Shown here piece by piece: positions 1 to 14,416 of a stretch of DNA of 64,000 bases. Position numbers and translations under genes: made by a program. Each line of letters begins with the position of its first letter. The first letter of the stretch is position 1. Origin of the DNA: Alviniconcha marisindica (taxonomy: Eukaryota; Mollusca; Gastropoda; Provannidae); assembly GCA_018857735.1 (NCBI GenBank), contig JABMCL010002105.1, positions 311,375-375,374 of the forward strand, read 5' to 3'. The notes beneath the pieces were generated by a model. It was not told the DNA's origin and did not search any database. It saw nothing but the letters and a program-made list of their open reading frames with translations.

Positions 1-135
1 AGCTGGGAGAGATTTGGACTAAAACAGAAAACCAAGGGCAATGCTGCTCATGCAGGTTCAACTCCCCAGTGCAGCAAGAGACCCTGAATCATTTAAAATC
101 AACACCTTAAACTTACCTTTCTCCAACATGAAACT

Positions 136-172
136 GAGAGGGAGGGAGGGAGGGAGGGAGGGAGAGGGAGAG

Positions 173-229
<57 letters not shown>

Positions 230-262
230 GTGTGAGAGACACAGTGTTGTCCTTGCATGTGC

Positions 263-346
<84 letters not shown>
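136..346. repeat. Compound GA-rich / (TG)n microsatellite
   Basis: A (GGGA)n and (GA)n tract runs to about 224 and is followed by (TG)n from about 266 to 346. The 17-base string ACAGTGTTGTCCTTGCA occurs on both sides of the TG tract (241-257 and about 346-362). Confidence 0.9.
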
Positions 347-1837
347 CAGTGTTGTCCTTGCAAGTACCTGCAGTGAGGGTGATTGAAATAGACATACTAA
401 AAAGGCTGGGGTTCCTGGCACACTCCAAGCACAGAGTACTGCATTTATGAATAAAGACATTAAATGCCAGCCAGCATCTGCTACTGGTGTACATGAGGGG
501 GTAGGTATATACTGAAGTCTATACTTGGGTCAGGGCCAACAGCGGCCCACTGGGGAGATGCAGGGGGGAAAGCCCCCTATTTACCCACGGGATTATACTT
601 CTATCATGTCAAAAATTGTGTGGCTTTTCATAGTACTCAAAAACAACATTTCCATCTCTCTTAATTTGGACCTGCTTGCATTGGTCTATTAAGATCCTCC
701 AATGCTGACGACAACAGATACCACTTGTTTGGTGCAGGTAGTCAGGGACCCTGATCAAAAAGGGTATTGGAGTACTGGCTCAACAGATCACTCTTTGACC
801 CGTGTCATCTTAACACCAAGAAAAAGTGACCTGCACTGTCTAACTCATGTTAATGCCAAGGCCAAGACACCAGTTCACCATCAGGTTCATCCCCGTGGCC
901 GGACCTAGGCAAGACTGAAAGGAGTCCTGTTTCAGTCTGCTCCTGGCTCTACTGCTCTTACTCATTTAGTCTCAGTTCAGGGAACAGAGCTGAAGACAGT
1001 GGGTGATTTCAAGTGATTCAAAAGTATTCAGTGATGGCTACCTCAGTGAGGAAATCCAAACCAGAATCTGAAAAGCCAGCCATCCCTGTGTGCCTGAATG
1101 CTCATGTGTTGAATCAACACATCTGGCAATCCACAAGGTGACTGTTCTGGTCATCCTGTTTTAGGGATCTGTCACCCAGGCACCCTACAGAGAACACTTG
1201 AAGCAACTGGAGCAGTTCCTGTATGTGGTCAGTCCCTACCATCTGCTGGGAAGACAGGAAAAGCAACATGGAAGTCCCGGAAAGCAGCACATAAGCCATG
1301 ATTCTCAAACCCAGCTCTGATCAAGCAGTACGCTTTCATCAACCAGCAGCTGTCAACTTGGAGAATCATCGCATCCACCTGAGGGATGCTTGTGAGAGGT
1401 GGAAGGCTGACACAGAAAGTGAACCATCTGAGGAGCTTCCCTGCCCTAACTATGTAATATGTATGGACATGCACATCTGAAGTTGGACTTGTGAACCACA
1501 AGAGGACTAACATGAAGACAAAATCATCATCACCATGGTAATTTGAACATTGTGACATTGGCCACAGCAATCAAATCTTTATGCATGTCACTCTGGCTCT
1601 GATGGTGTACCATCATACCAAGACTGGCTGCAAAAAAACAGTTCACAAGATACTGTCCAGACAAATAAAAGCCCATAGACACAGGTGGACAAGATGAATC
1701 TGATATAGATTATAATTTATATATTCTCCTCTCCTGCAACAACTTTGTTGGGAATCAAATGGGAGATGACTGATGGTATAATAATGTTGATTATTTAACA
1801 TGATCACGATGTGAAACATTCTGGAAACTGCATGTTT

Positions 1838-2072
1838 ATAACATGGATATTATATAGGGGCAGACATTAATCATGGTTCTTTCGCTGCTAGTGTTACATC
1901 AGGACATTATCTCAAACATAATCTCTCTCCTTCTCTTTCTAACCACACTCTCTGCCTGTTCATAACATGGATATTATATAGGGGCAGACATTAATCATGG
2001 TTCTTTCGCTGCTAGTGTTACATCAGGACATTATCTCAGACATAATCTCTCTCCTTTTCTTTCTAACCACAC
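1838..2072. repeat. Direct tandem duplication, 124-bp period, about 1.9 copies
   Basis: Copy 1 starts at 1838 and copy 2 at 1962, both with ATAACATGGATATTATATAG. They stay nearly identical to the shared TTTCTAACCACACTC near 2072, with only a few substitutions, so the duplication is recent. No coding content is seen. Confidence 0.9.
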
Positions 2073-2668
2073 TCACAGACATCTACATTCACATGTACAA
2101 AAGCACACTGCAATATCATTTAGGCAATTAGATGAAAAAGAAAAGTAAAATCACACAAACACAAAACAAAGTAATATGACTATTTTTATATATATATATA
2201 TAAATTTTGCATGCAAATACTGTGTTGCTCTGATTGAAGATGAGAGCACACTCAAATTATTAGTTTGTTTATAACTTTCACAAAATCTTCACAACTTCAT
2301 GAATCCTTCAACTGGAACAGACTTTAGAGAGAAGGAAAAATATGGACTGATTTTTACAATAACATTCACACACTAAAAGCAGTTTTTGTTGTTGTTGTTG
2401 ATTGTTTTGTTTTTTAAACCACCACACCAACCAAACAAAAATGGATCCTTACAAATGACTGAATGGCAGTCTTTGTTTCCACAGTGCAAAAAAAATGGAC
2501 AGTAAAGACAGTTCTAAGGCAAACACAAAAGTAAAGCAATTTATCACATGTTTACATTACAGCAAATATCATCAATTAGTGGGTTTTTTAAATGTTAATA
2601 CGTTTATCTGACCATACAGGGATGCCCCTTAGCAAGGACTCAATAATATACATAATTTTTCATCGCTA

Positions 2669-2944
2669 TTATTCCTCCTGATACCACTGCATGTGTGGGA
2701 CAGAACAGCTGGACATGACATGATCTAGTTGCTGTGGCTGCAGCTTGTACTCCTTACTGATGGTGCTGCCAAGTATTGGTGGTTGTAAACAATAACAGTG
2801 ATAAATAACATTAACAGCTTCCACTGTGACTGTACTTCCACCACTGTTTGACTGCATGTCAGCTTGAAGTCTACAGATTAATTCTGCTTTGGGTTCAAGG
2901 TGTAGAAAAACAACAACTAGTAATTGATTGTCAAGGCACCACAT
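2669..2944 (-). other. Unassigned minus-strand open reading frame inside the neurobeachin intron
   Basis: A 91-codon open frame ends at a TAA at 2669-2671. The C-terminal half is of mixed composition (for example GSTISKEYKLQPQQLDHVMS) rather than microsatellite-like. No splice acceptor or homology is clear to me. It could be the last exon of a nested gene, mobile-element debris or chance; I favour chance or debris. Confidence 0.15.
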
Positions 2945-3797
2945 CTAAGGTGCTTGTTCTTGTTCCAGAGTGAATCTGGAGAAAGAAAGAAAAGAAAAGA
3001 AAAAAATGTGTGTGTGTGTGTGTGGAGGAGGGGGGGGGGGGGGAATAAAGTCCTACTTCCCTCATAATGAATACTTATAAATATATACAAATGCTTCTCA
3101 CCAAGAACAGCTTATATAATATAGCAATGGATACCAACAATAACAGCAGCATGTATTCCGTGGCTTCTTTTAAAAAAATTAACTTTTAAGCATATCAGGT
3201 AGCTGTGTAATCAAAGACTAGCAAGTTTTATACAGCTACTGAGTTAGCCTAGACCACTTGGTTGCAAGGATGCTCCTGGAAAGTCACAAGCCACAAAGCC
3301 AAGACTGAAATTTGTCCATTTACAGTTAAAGGGAACAGCCTTTTCAAAAGATGTGACTTAATTGTCCATAAAAGAAGGGGTCAGAATTTTCAAATAAAGG
3401 ATCTTGTTTTAAAAGTTTGGCCTTTATAAGTTGTTGTTTTTTACCCAGCATGGGGTCACGAAGTGCACTGAGGAGACCGTACTTTTCCAAAATTCATATA
3501 AAATCTAACTTCTGGGCAAAACACTTTGTGACAAGACTAGTTCCTTTAAACAGTCTGGGCAGTTTATATTTTTACAATAATGTACGCTACCCAATCTGAC
3601 AGGAAAAGAACAAAGTGTTACTACAGAGTTATAGAAAGTGAAAGTGCACAATAGAAAGTGCACTCAACTAACTTTAAACTGATACAAAAGTAATGTATTC
3701 TTCAAATTGAATTTGATATAGTAATATTTGTTTGTGCTATTCCTCCAAATGGAGCACATAGCCTAAGTACACAAAAGCAAAACAAGGAACAATATAA

Positions 3798-3798
<1 letters not shown>

Positions 3799-3863
<65 letters not shown>
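3799..3863. repeat. (AC)n microsatellite
   Basis: A long uninterrupted AC dinucleotide tract in intronic DNA. Confidence 0.95.
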
Positions 3864-3866
<3 letters not shown>

Positions 3867-6800
3867 CACACACAAAACAACTTTTGCATGGAGAAACAGA
3901 CCAATAGCAACACCAACACCACACATCAGTAGGACAGCTTGAAAACAAGCTGTGAGGGAATTATTTCAAGGATAAAAGGGTGCTAGATGACCTGACTTTG
4001 CAAAGGAGAGTCTTCCAGACAGATGGTAATGTGTCAGCTAAAAACCTCTTAGTCTGACCAAGCAAATGTGTGCATACAGAGGGAAGACAGAGAATTGAAG
4101 TATCAGAAGCATGGCTGGTAGGTTGGCTTGTAAATTTTCAGTTCAGTCCAGCAGACAGGAGCGATCAAGTTGAGACCATTGACGTTGTAGTGCCTGGTTT
4201 GTTTGTTGTTGGTTTTTTTAATTGTGGCCTCTCAAAGAAACAGGTATAATATTAAATATATACTATAGCGGTGTGGCCATTTTAAGAAAATAGAGATGAA
4301 GGGTGTTACTACATTGTTTCAGTGAAGCTGTAAGTATGTTCTTGTGCAGTCATTTATGTATGTCAGAATGCATTCTAAACAGAATGTCTACTCGTAGAAC
4401 ACTCTCTACCAAGAATCAAATACAAAAATAATGAACAAATAAAATGACCCCCTTAGACAATGCATGTCAGTGCTGACAGTAACAGATTGCTAGACACAAA
4501 GCCATATCTGCATAACATCATAGATCTTCAATTGGGAAACTCTACAAGTACAACACCCTTGTAGCTCTGCTGTATCAGTCCCAAACCACTGTCACAGGTA
4601 AAAGGTACAAAGCACCTGATGCAACAAATAACATATGCCACCTATATAATATGCATGTGCACATAAACAACACTATTATTATAGAAATGCCAGATCAGTG
4701 TCTGCTCGTCTATTTGTCTTTCACAAATTTAAGTTTGATTCCATGTCTGAAAGTGCATGATCATACAGTCAGTCAGCCAGGGGAAGGGGGGGAGGGGGGG
4801 GGGGGGGTAGAACCCCAAAAATGGGAAGGTTAGAAGGACAGTGCATAGTGCCAATTAGAAGCAGTAGTGATGCAATATCATTGTCTTCCAACCTGTGCCT
4901 GTCGGGTTCTGCTCTCTAGCATAATGTTAGCAAACTTATGACACCAGCAAAAAAAGGTCAAATTGCACAGTACTTAGTACTTGTAGTAGCTGTGAAAGGG
5001 AAGATTTAGGCAGTTTCTGCAGAGACTGACACTGTTGTGTCCTCAAAGCTGGAGTGTATAAAGATTGAAAGAGAGAGAAAAAAACAAATGAAAAACAAAA
5101 CAAACAAAAAACCTTCCACAGGAGAATCTTTACCGTAGTTTCAACAAACTCAAGCATGCCATATTTCACACAAAAATCTTTATCTTGCTATCTCTGTATG
5201 AACTAGGTGAGCATTCTTCAATTACACTTTGGATTGTGGTTTGACAAGATTTTTTTAAACTGTTTGTTTGGGCCACTAAACTCCACCTATATAGCCAGTC
5301 ACTTTTTAACTTGGTAATGTCATTACCATGTCCATGGTGATTATGATCAGCAGATGAGAGCCATTTAGCTGATTTGCTAATTATGGTGGACAGTCAAAAG
5401 AACACAGAGTATACAAATCAAAAGTTAAGAACACATTCCCAAGGTTGCTAAGATGAAGCCAGGATCTGAACCAAAACAGCAACCTGACAATAGTAAATAC
5501 TAAGCTGCCAGCTTACGAGTCAGGTGCCTGATGTTTTGCCAACTCAAAATACAAAGGAACCATGCAATCAGAACCAACAGATAATTGACATCAACAACCA
5601 GCAGACCAGGACACATTGCAAAGAAATGCGATTTTTAACAGACACTAAAAGTAGCAACCAGTCAAAACAAGTAAACCATCAAACATCCAAACAGGACAGT
5701 AGTCTAGGGCAGATCTTAAATGAAAGGAGGTCAGTGTGTGGAAAGAGTGAGGGAGGGCAATGAGATCCTGGGACAGGGACAGAAGCCAGGGACCCTGTAG
5801 TACTGTGGACAATGCATGGATGGTGTGGGAATGGAACAAAAATTGTAAGCCTGGTTTTCTGCAAACCACCAGCCATAATCAAATCTGGACAGTCAGACAC
5901 AATCAGACACAATCATGCTAGTTACTTTAACCCTTTCACAGCCAACTGGGGTTGGACACTGGCATATTTTCCACAAGATCATTTAAGCAAATGCTTTAGT
6001 TATTTTAAATTCAACAATTACAACAATACAAAAATATATAGATATATATTTTGTCATATTTACGTTTTTCTCTGCAAAATGCACTGTTGCAGTATTTTTT
6101 TCAGAACTGACCAAATCTAAGTCAGCAGACCATTATTGGCATAAAAAGATATGTTTTTGTTTCATCTTTAAAAGTCCTTTCCAAAACAAAAACAACAAAG
6201 AAAAGGAAAAGCAGCCTTTCTCAACCACAAGAACCTGCATAGTTTTTGGCTTAATAAACACTGATGTACTAGAACCTCATGGGAAGCATGCCACACACAA
6301 AGGTCAATCTCCTTTGAAGAAGGAAGCAACTTGCAAGGCACAGTGTCCTTTCATGAAAAAACACAGTAACTAATTTGGAAAGAAAAAAAATATATATATT
6401 TAAATTTTCCAGAATATTTTGCAGAAATGCACATTTCACTGCATAACTGGGAAAAAAACCTGTAGAATTCTCCAACTCTAAGTGGTGACGCCTAGTTTCT
6501 GATTCATGAAAATGACGGTATTGTAAAACACAATCACCTAGTGCAGTATCCTGTTCAAAAGGTTTTGAGAGCTCTCTGTTTTATAAAATAAAATAAAATA
6601 TAAAATAAAAAAAGTTTTTTTCTTCCAAAGGTGAGTTCCTGCAAGTACTGTGTTTTGCCATGAGAGTGCAGACAAGATCTTGAGATGAAAAGGTCGAACA
6701 GATAACAGAACCAGACAGAATGTGTAGAACAACAAGGTGACCAATGTGCTACCCAGCACCAAATAAGACCCCAAAACACAATATTAAAAAAAATAAAAAA

Positions 6801-8008
6801 ACAGACTATTACTGGGTTTACCGTCAATGTTTTTCGTTTCATCTGCATTAGCTTTAGAAGGAAGAGAGAGTGAATACAACATCAAATACACCGAACATGT
6901 GCACAAGAATTGAAAAAAATCATTGCATTATTGTGCCAACAAAAACAAAAATATAAAACATTTATATAGAAATATGTTATTAAATTAAACGTTTTTTTGG
7001 GTTTTTTTTTTTAACAACATACAATATTCAAGACTGTTTTTACAAGCAGTTAAAAAAAATGCTTGAAGACTACTGCACATTATTGCATGTCTGCAGTTAA
7101 AAGAAGATTGTTACATTACACTGCAAACAAACAAGAGTGCAAGTAAGCAAACTGTCAACTTGTGTAACAATTTGTTAATGTACCCATGGCTACCACACAG
7201 ACACACTTTCAAAGAATTGGAATTGTAAGTATCAAACTGATTAAAGCTGCACCAGCAGTCACATTTCTTAGTTATAAGCTTAAGCAGTACATGCAACAGA
7301 AATGTCTCAAAAACATTTGAGTGCTGAATGAAAGTGTGACAACTATAACTCTACCAAATGACTTCCAGAAGAAAATAATTTTCCTTGAAAATCTGAGAAT
7401 CAATCTTGGCCACTGTGCCCATTGATAATTGTACAGAGGCTTTTTAATTTTATTGTTAGCACTGGCAATATGTAATATCTGCTGACCAGGTTATTGTTGA
7501 ACACTGACTCTGGTGACAGCTGTTCCCAAAGACAGCATTTTCCCTGGAGCTTTTGCTTCTATTTCTGACAAAACAAAAACAAGTCTTCTGACGGGTTATT
7601 TTGTCACATTTGTGTTCTTTGCTTGCTTTACAATTTTCAAAACAGAAATCAGACCCTGCTACAGGATTAGAAAATTAAGATTTCAGCAAGACTTTTTAAA
7701 ATAAAATGTTGGACTCTGTTTTAAATAGTTTTGGCTTGTGTTGTTATTGTTTGCCTTTTGACCTGCTTGATCAGGTCTCACTCCTAATAGTGTACTAATG
7801 CTGCACATGTCATGTTCAGTCAGTGGGCATCACAGTGAATAATCTAACACAGCCCCCAAAATATCCATGAAATGACAATCAAAATGGGAAGTCCAAGACC
7901 AGCTCTGTATACATACATGTGAGCACTTTGTGCACTTCTACAAGTTCTAGTTCTACTTTTCTAGTATGTACATTTTGGGAGCTGGGTGTACAGTTCATTA
8001 CTTCATAC

Positions 8009-8135
8009 CTGCTGACATATCCTCAGCTTTGCTTAGCAAATTGAGAGCCAAGCCGATCAGTCCCACATCTGTGCAGGCTGCAAGGTTCCTGCGGCTCTTC
8101 TTCAGCATTGCAGTGAACACACTCCATATCTCTGC
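8009..8135 (-). CDS. NBEA: Neurobeachin-like coding exon 3
   Basis: 127 bp (42 codons plus one base). Begins [18 protein letters not shown] and ends SKAEDMSA, then a split codon. Acceptor GCGCAG, donor GTATGA. This is the AEIW(S)-F-TA-L-KS block of the neurobeachin N-terminal region, and it continues exactly from exon 2. Confidence 0.85.
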
Positions 8136-9550
8136 CTGCGCACATACAGCAAAGCAACACTGACCCTAAACTTGCAAGGGTACTGCTCATTACAGCTGAC
8201 ATTATGTATCACCCCAAAATGCTGTTGCTTAAACAATGTTTGAGAAACTGCTACAGCCAGGCAGCTTGCAAATTTAGCGATTAGTGTTCAATACAGTGAA
8301 CCTGACTGATTAAAACTGGAACAGCCCAGACTACCAAAAAACATTGCTGAAAAATATTCTGACAGAACACACATGTACATTAAGATATAACAAAAACAGA
8401 TTATTATCAATTTAACATACTGCTAACAAATAAACACAGGTTCAGACACGAACATTAATAATTAAACAAAGTCAAAGGTTCAAACATAAACATCAAATAA
8501 ACAAAATTAAGAAATTCTGATCACTAAAAGAGCAAAAAATAAATTCCATATTACAACAAGGGGAGCATACAAAACTGAATTTGGCATCAAGATCATTGAG
8601 TAAGAACAAATGGCTTGAACACCGATGCTTCTTCTTTGCAAAGTGAACATCCGCAGATTTTTTGCATTTCACTTGACTTACTGGATGTTCCAACTGTGTG
8701 TGTAAAGTTGGTGGGGTGGGGGTGGGAGAGGGGGTGTCTGGTTTTGGGGATCACAATCTTTGATTAAGCATAAACAGGGGGTTAAGTTACTTTGATCTTT
8801 CTTGGATCTTAATTTTGCTTGATAGCTAAGAAAATAGACCATATTCACCATCACACAATGAATAATAAATATATATATATGCACTGAGTGCCAATTATCC
8901 CAAATCAATATGCCTTTGCTTTCAGAAACAGGGTAAATAATATATCTGCCTATTTGGCCTTCTTTACTTCCACTAGTTCCAGACAAGAAAACCATTTGTT
9001 AATGAACTTTGAATCAACTGAAATGTAAAAAATGAAGTGCAAGTTAGAAAGTCTTTGCATGTAATTGTGCCTCTTGTTGCTGTTTTTGTTTTGTTTTAAT
9101 GATTGGCTTGTATACATGTGATCCAGTGTCGATTGGAATTCAAAATGCTGCTGGTACCAGTGAAAAAACAAAAGACCCAGCCTGCATAAGGGAAATACAG
9201 GTTCACAGACTTTGGACTAAGGTTTACTCCCAACAGGGGTTGACAGCTACGTACATGTGGCCAGAAAACTGCTGACTAAGCTTACAGAAAACACTGATCA
9301 TTTGGTCCATTAAAATTTACACACTCATGTGATTCACTGTCTGTTCAGAATGCAAGTCAAATATGTAATATGAAATCTAATATAATGAAAAACAACAAAG
9401 GTGTACAAACATGCATGTCCACATAAACTGTTACACCACCTGTAATGTGCGAGGACAGTCATCCAGTAGTTTCAGCATGTGCAGAATGTTTGCAGGATTC
9501 TGAATGATGAAGCTGTTCTCGATGTCAAACTCTGCACCTACCAACTGTAT

Positions 9551-9606
<56 letters not shown>

Positions 9607-12600
9607 CACACACACAAATACCATAATTACTGAATAACCAAAACACAATGCACTCTGCAGTAGGCTTATATAACCAAACTTAATAATAATATCAATCAAA
9701 TATTTGCAAAACACAAACTTCTAATATATAAAAATAGAGTTTGGTGTGCTGTACAGCATTCAGGTATAAACTACATCCATGCTGAGACACCACAAGCAGT
9801 ACAAGCAAATCCAATCCCAAGAAGCTTAACAGCAAACCTGCATTACACACACACACACACAGCAGATCAGTCAACTAAAATAACTAAAGAGCAAGCTGGA
9901 AGGGATTATGTGAGGGAGAATTGCTAGCAGTAGTAGGATTCAAGAAGATGGGTCTTCTGTGCGGTTTTAAAAGCAGAAGAAGCAGCATAGCAAAAAGAAC
10001 ACTGTCCAAATGTTTTGGTCTCAATGTGTGAAATGTGTAGAGTTTCTTGAGTCAGAGGAGAAGTCGAGTGATGTTGATGGAAAGTACACACAAAGAAAAT
10101 CAGACAGATAAACAGGGGCTGTAACCAAAAATGCCAAACTGGTGGGAGATCCTACAATGAGGTGCTACTGGTGATCCACAAAGGGTAACTGTCAACTGGA
10201 TGTGGGTGTGCTACATTCTTTCTGAATCGGCCAAATTCAAGCAGCTACTAAACTCAAAACTGTGCTATCCTATTTTCATTTTCTTAATGTTATATTTTCT
10301 GTAAGCTTCACAGGAAAAGAAATTCACAAATAACGTCAGGGTCAAATGAAACTGGAACAGTCAATGCTAGTTTTAGACAGTAATCAGATGTTTCACAAAA
10401 TTTGCAGTCTATGGACACATCTGACAAAGCCAGACAATGGTCCTTTAATAATTAATATTAACACAACAACAGTATAAACACTGGCTGTTTTCGTCACATG
10501 TATCAGCCAAAAACTGAACAAGGACAAAGCTCTCAGCCTACTTACTCAAGTTACTATTATCAATGTAATCAGTACCATTCCAATCAAGCAAGAAGGATCA
10601 CATTTCTTGTAGCTGCTTAATTCAGTCTGTGGTCAGTACTGTGAGGTTCTCCAAGATGAAGAATTACCTGCACAGTGTCTATTACTAGTATTAGACTGGT
10701 ACTTTATTTTTTATTTTTAGGATTGCACTAATAGTAATAAATCTGAAACAGAACAAGGCCCAGAGTGCTCATGCAGAACCAACACACAAGGGAGTTAATT
10801 AGCACTCAAAATATGTAACACAAGTAGTAAGTGCAACATCAAAGACCTGAGTCACCTACAGTAACTCTCACCTGGCATGCGTGTAAATACAAGGTACATA
10901 AACTCCACCAGAGGTACATCCTCAATGAGAAGCTTATGTACGGTACCTTTTTATAATATATATATGTTTTATTACAGTTAAACTTTGTCTTGGCATTGGA
11001 CAAGCTAGTTGGTCTGACTGAGCAATGTGACATACTACTACCACAACAGTGCAGCATGGCTTGTTCTGAAGAAACATAAGCCAGAACAAATGACACCACT
11101 GTCAAATAAACTGCACTGGCTTCCTCTAAAATTTAGCAGCGAATACAAGATAGAAACTTTTGCATACTTCAACAGCTCTGCAAATATCAAACATCATGCA
11201 CCTTCCGATTCTCAAGCGAAAAGCTTTTAAAAATTCCAAAATGCAATCTCAAATCATTTGGTTTCATCAAAGGTATGCACTGGAATGCACTGCCTGCCAG
11301 TCTGCAAAATCTACCCACTCTGCCTTGATCAAAACCCAGCTCAAAACTGTCCTCTTTAAACAGGCCTTTTCAGTATTTCACAAACCTAGGTAGACCATAG
11401 GCATAGCCATGGATTATATGTATCATTGTATGTCTATGTGCTAGCAGCAGCACAGTCAATTTTTCTTTTGTTTCTTTGTTCTTTTCTTTTTCTTGCAAAA
11501 TGATTTGCGCCCTATAACTGTCTAAGGGTTATTCATTATGATTATTATGATTACATTTTATATTATTAATATAATTACACTTCTAGTTCCACCATCCCCA
11601 ACTTCCAGGCCAAGGACAAGGTCTAGAATAACTACAGTATCAGTATCTCAGGACCAGGATCAGGGTAAACTGATAACTGTTAGTTGATTAGTTATTGGAT
11701 TTTAACATATTGTCAACCACACAGGATCAATGAAACAATGAAACTCTGTTATAAGCAAATGCACATTTTAAAATTCTCTTAAATTATAATGTATAAACCC
11801 TTTCTCAAGTCAATCCACAAAACAAAATCCCTACACAAACATAAAACAAAACATATACACAGAAACATCAAACACAATTTTTTAAAGAGTCAGCCCCTTT
11901 AATATTGCCCCCGTTAAAAGGGCACATACAGCTAGGATATGATGGTATCGTCAACCATTCCTTCTAATTTATTGATACCAGATGTGAAAAAAAGAGTAAA
12001 TATACATATTATACATATATATATATATATAAAAAATGAACAAAAACTAACATAATATTTTTTTTAAATGTTATATAAATGAATAATGGCAAGTACCAGT
12101 GCCATATTGCAGCAAGCTGCACATGTATACCATACCAACTATCATCTCCTAACTGCTCAGCAAGAGCCATATAAAAAAAGCCTAATTCTTAAACTGTTAA
12201 TGAAAAATGTTTGAGAAAAATGCACTGGAATTTTGTGGAAAAACAATCATTATTCATTACAACATTAGCAGAAAAATGACAAGACAGAAAGAGCAAGAGA
12301 AATAGGCAGAAAAACAAGAGAGGAGATAGGAAAGGGGAATCAAATGACAACCCTGAAATTCCAGATGGGAGTGTTGCATCAGACATCCCCAGCCTCCCTT
12401 TGGGGGACCAGTAACACTTAACAGATGACAACTTTAGTGACAAGAGACCATTATTACTAATATCAGACATTAGATTAACACAACACAATGAACATTTTGA
12501 AGCATGATAAAACATCCAATAGCATACTTCCATACTAATATTACATAATTAATAACATTAATTTATTATAATATTAATAAGAAAAATAATGTACATTATA

Positions 12601-14380
12601 ACCAACATACTGTAAAAATATGTATGTTTGTATACATGACATACAGTACTACAGATGTTGTCAACATTTGAACACTGTCTAAAGTGTCTTGCTCTCTGCA
12701 ACTGTTGACTAAGTGGCCATCACATCTAAACAACACAGTTCTGACTAACTCAGATGATCTAATGTAAACCAGCAAAAGCAAGGCTTTGTGGCTTTGTATG
12801 CATGTAATACAAAATATGCACATATGTAACTGAAGTGTGCAGACCATCCTTAATCTGGAAACTGGTGGCAAACGCCCCACCTCAGCTTTATGCAAACTAA
12901 AGAACAGTGGTGATTACCATTACATCGCATGACTGAAGTGCAATGTGTCTGCTCTGAAGCAGAGAATAGCATTATAACATATAGTCGCCAATGTAAAGTG
13001 CTGTTATAGCTCCTCTTGAGATGTGTGCATATAAAATAAATATTATGTAATCATAATAAAGCAGGTCTGAACAGCACATCAACTACCACGAGTACGATGT
13101 GTTTCACAAATCATAAATATGACTTTGTGCCAAAAGGTGAGCAAGTGGGTGATGTGAATCACTGAATGAACTGCAAGTATTTGCTTTTTGAAATCACCAA
13201 TGCTTACAAAATAACTGGAGTGTGTTCAGAACATGTTGCAGATACAGTGGAAATAAAAGAAAAGTTATGAATTTAAAAAAGAAAGAAAAAGCTTCTGTTT
13301 TGTAAATGTTTCGTAAACATCAAAATTTGACAGCCCCAAAATGGACAAGTCAACAGTCTGCGTGTTTGAGACATTTCAAACAGATCAACAGGTATTCTAC
13401 TAGTACTACCAAACAAACAGATTCGTACAGTCAAAATGTTGCTTTAACAATCCTGGTATCACCAACTCCGAAAGTTCTTCCGACTTTGAAAAATATGTTA
13501 TGCAACAATGGCATTTTTTGTGTCAACCATATTGTATACCACAAGTGTAGCTTTTGAACCATCCCACTTAACAAGGAAAGGAACTTGACATCAATTTACA
13601 GCTTCCTTCGAAGTTAGGTCTTGCAACCATTGACCAGTTAGGTCTCTTTCTGAAGCAGTCCTTTGGCATACACTGCTGATGTGATGTGTTGTTGCATAGG
13701 GTCTGATCAAGATGGACTACTACTACTAGGTTCCTAACTGAAGGTTTGAAAGGTATGCACTTTCAACCTATGTCTGCACTCTCTCTGTTGACTGAACAAA
13801 GGTGGGAGGTAGGGTATAGGCAATGGGAAGAACTTCAGTCGTTTCTGCATAATAATTTGAGCTTGTTGCTGTACATCCAGCCTGCAAGACTCTCAACACA
13901 GGTGTGGATATCAGAGAGAAGAGACTGGAATTGATCAGGAGCTCCCTTTGACAACAGGGTGTCACCTGCGTATTTGTGATAATCACACTCATGATGACAT
14001 ATCAAGTCAGAGGGGTGCTGGGAGTACAATGTGAACAGGATTGGCCCAAGAACAGAACCCTGCAGAACACAGAACTGAAGGGGTTGGGAGAGGACAAGAC
14101 GTTGTCAACTATCAGTATTACAGACTGTTTGGAACCCTATAAGTAGGATGTAAACCAGTGAAGCACCATGTCAGAAATGCCAAAAGTGGTCTCTAGCCTC
14201 TGTAACATTTCTAACAAGGTAGGATGGTCCAGCCACCATGTTCAAATGCCACACTGTGACACAGAAAAGCCAGCACTGAGACCAGTCTATCATCAGCATT
14301 TAGTACATGGTTATAATAAATTGGATATATATCAGCTGTTAGCTAGTTCCATAGTGGCTAATATGACAGTTACTTCCTAT

Positions 14381-14416
<36 letters not shown>

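Larger units (their letters stand above)
1..8008. other. Neurobeachin intron 3 (or beyond): AT-rich, repeat-bearing, no exon recognised
   Basis: No further neurobeachin exon is recognisable here. It holds a GA-rich tract (about 136-224), a (TG)n tract (about 266-346), a 124-bp direct duplication (1838-2072), a poly-G run (3028-3045), an (AC)n tract (3799-3863), a G-run (4785-4807) and AT-rich DNA. Around 700-1500 the base composition is more coding-like, possibly a decayed mobile-element ORF, but stops occur in all frames and I cannot name it. Confidence 0.5.

Noticed and set aside
58..494. Overlapping open frames encoding long TH/CV or SL/RE dipeptide runs
   Set aside because: They are translations of the GA and TG microsatellites, with no splice sites or homology; the same applies to CV-rich frames at 3763-3948, 9431-9646, 41034-41254 and 55508-55905.
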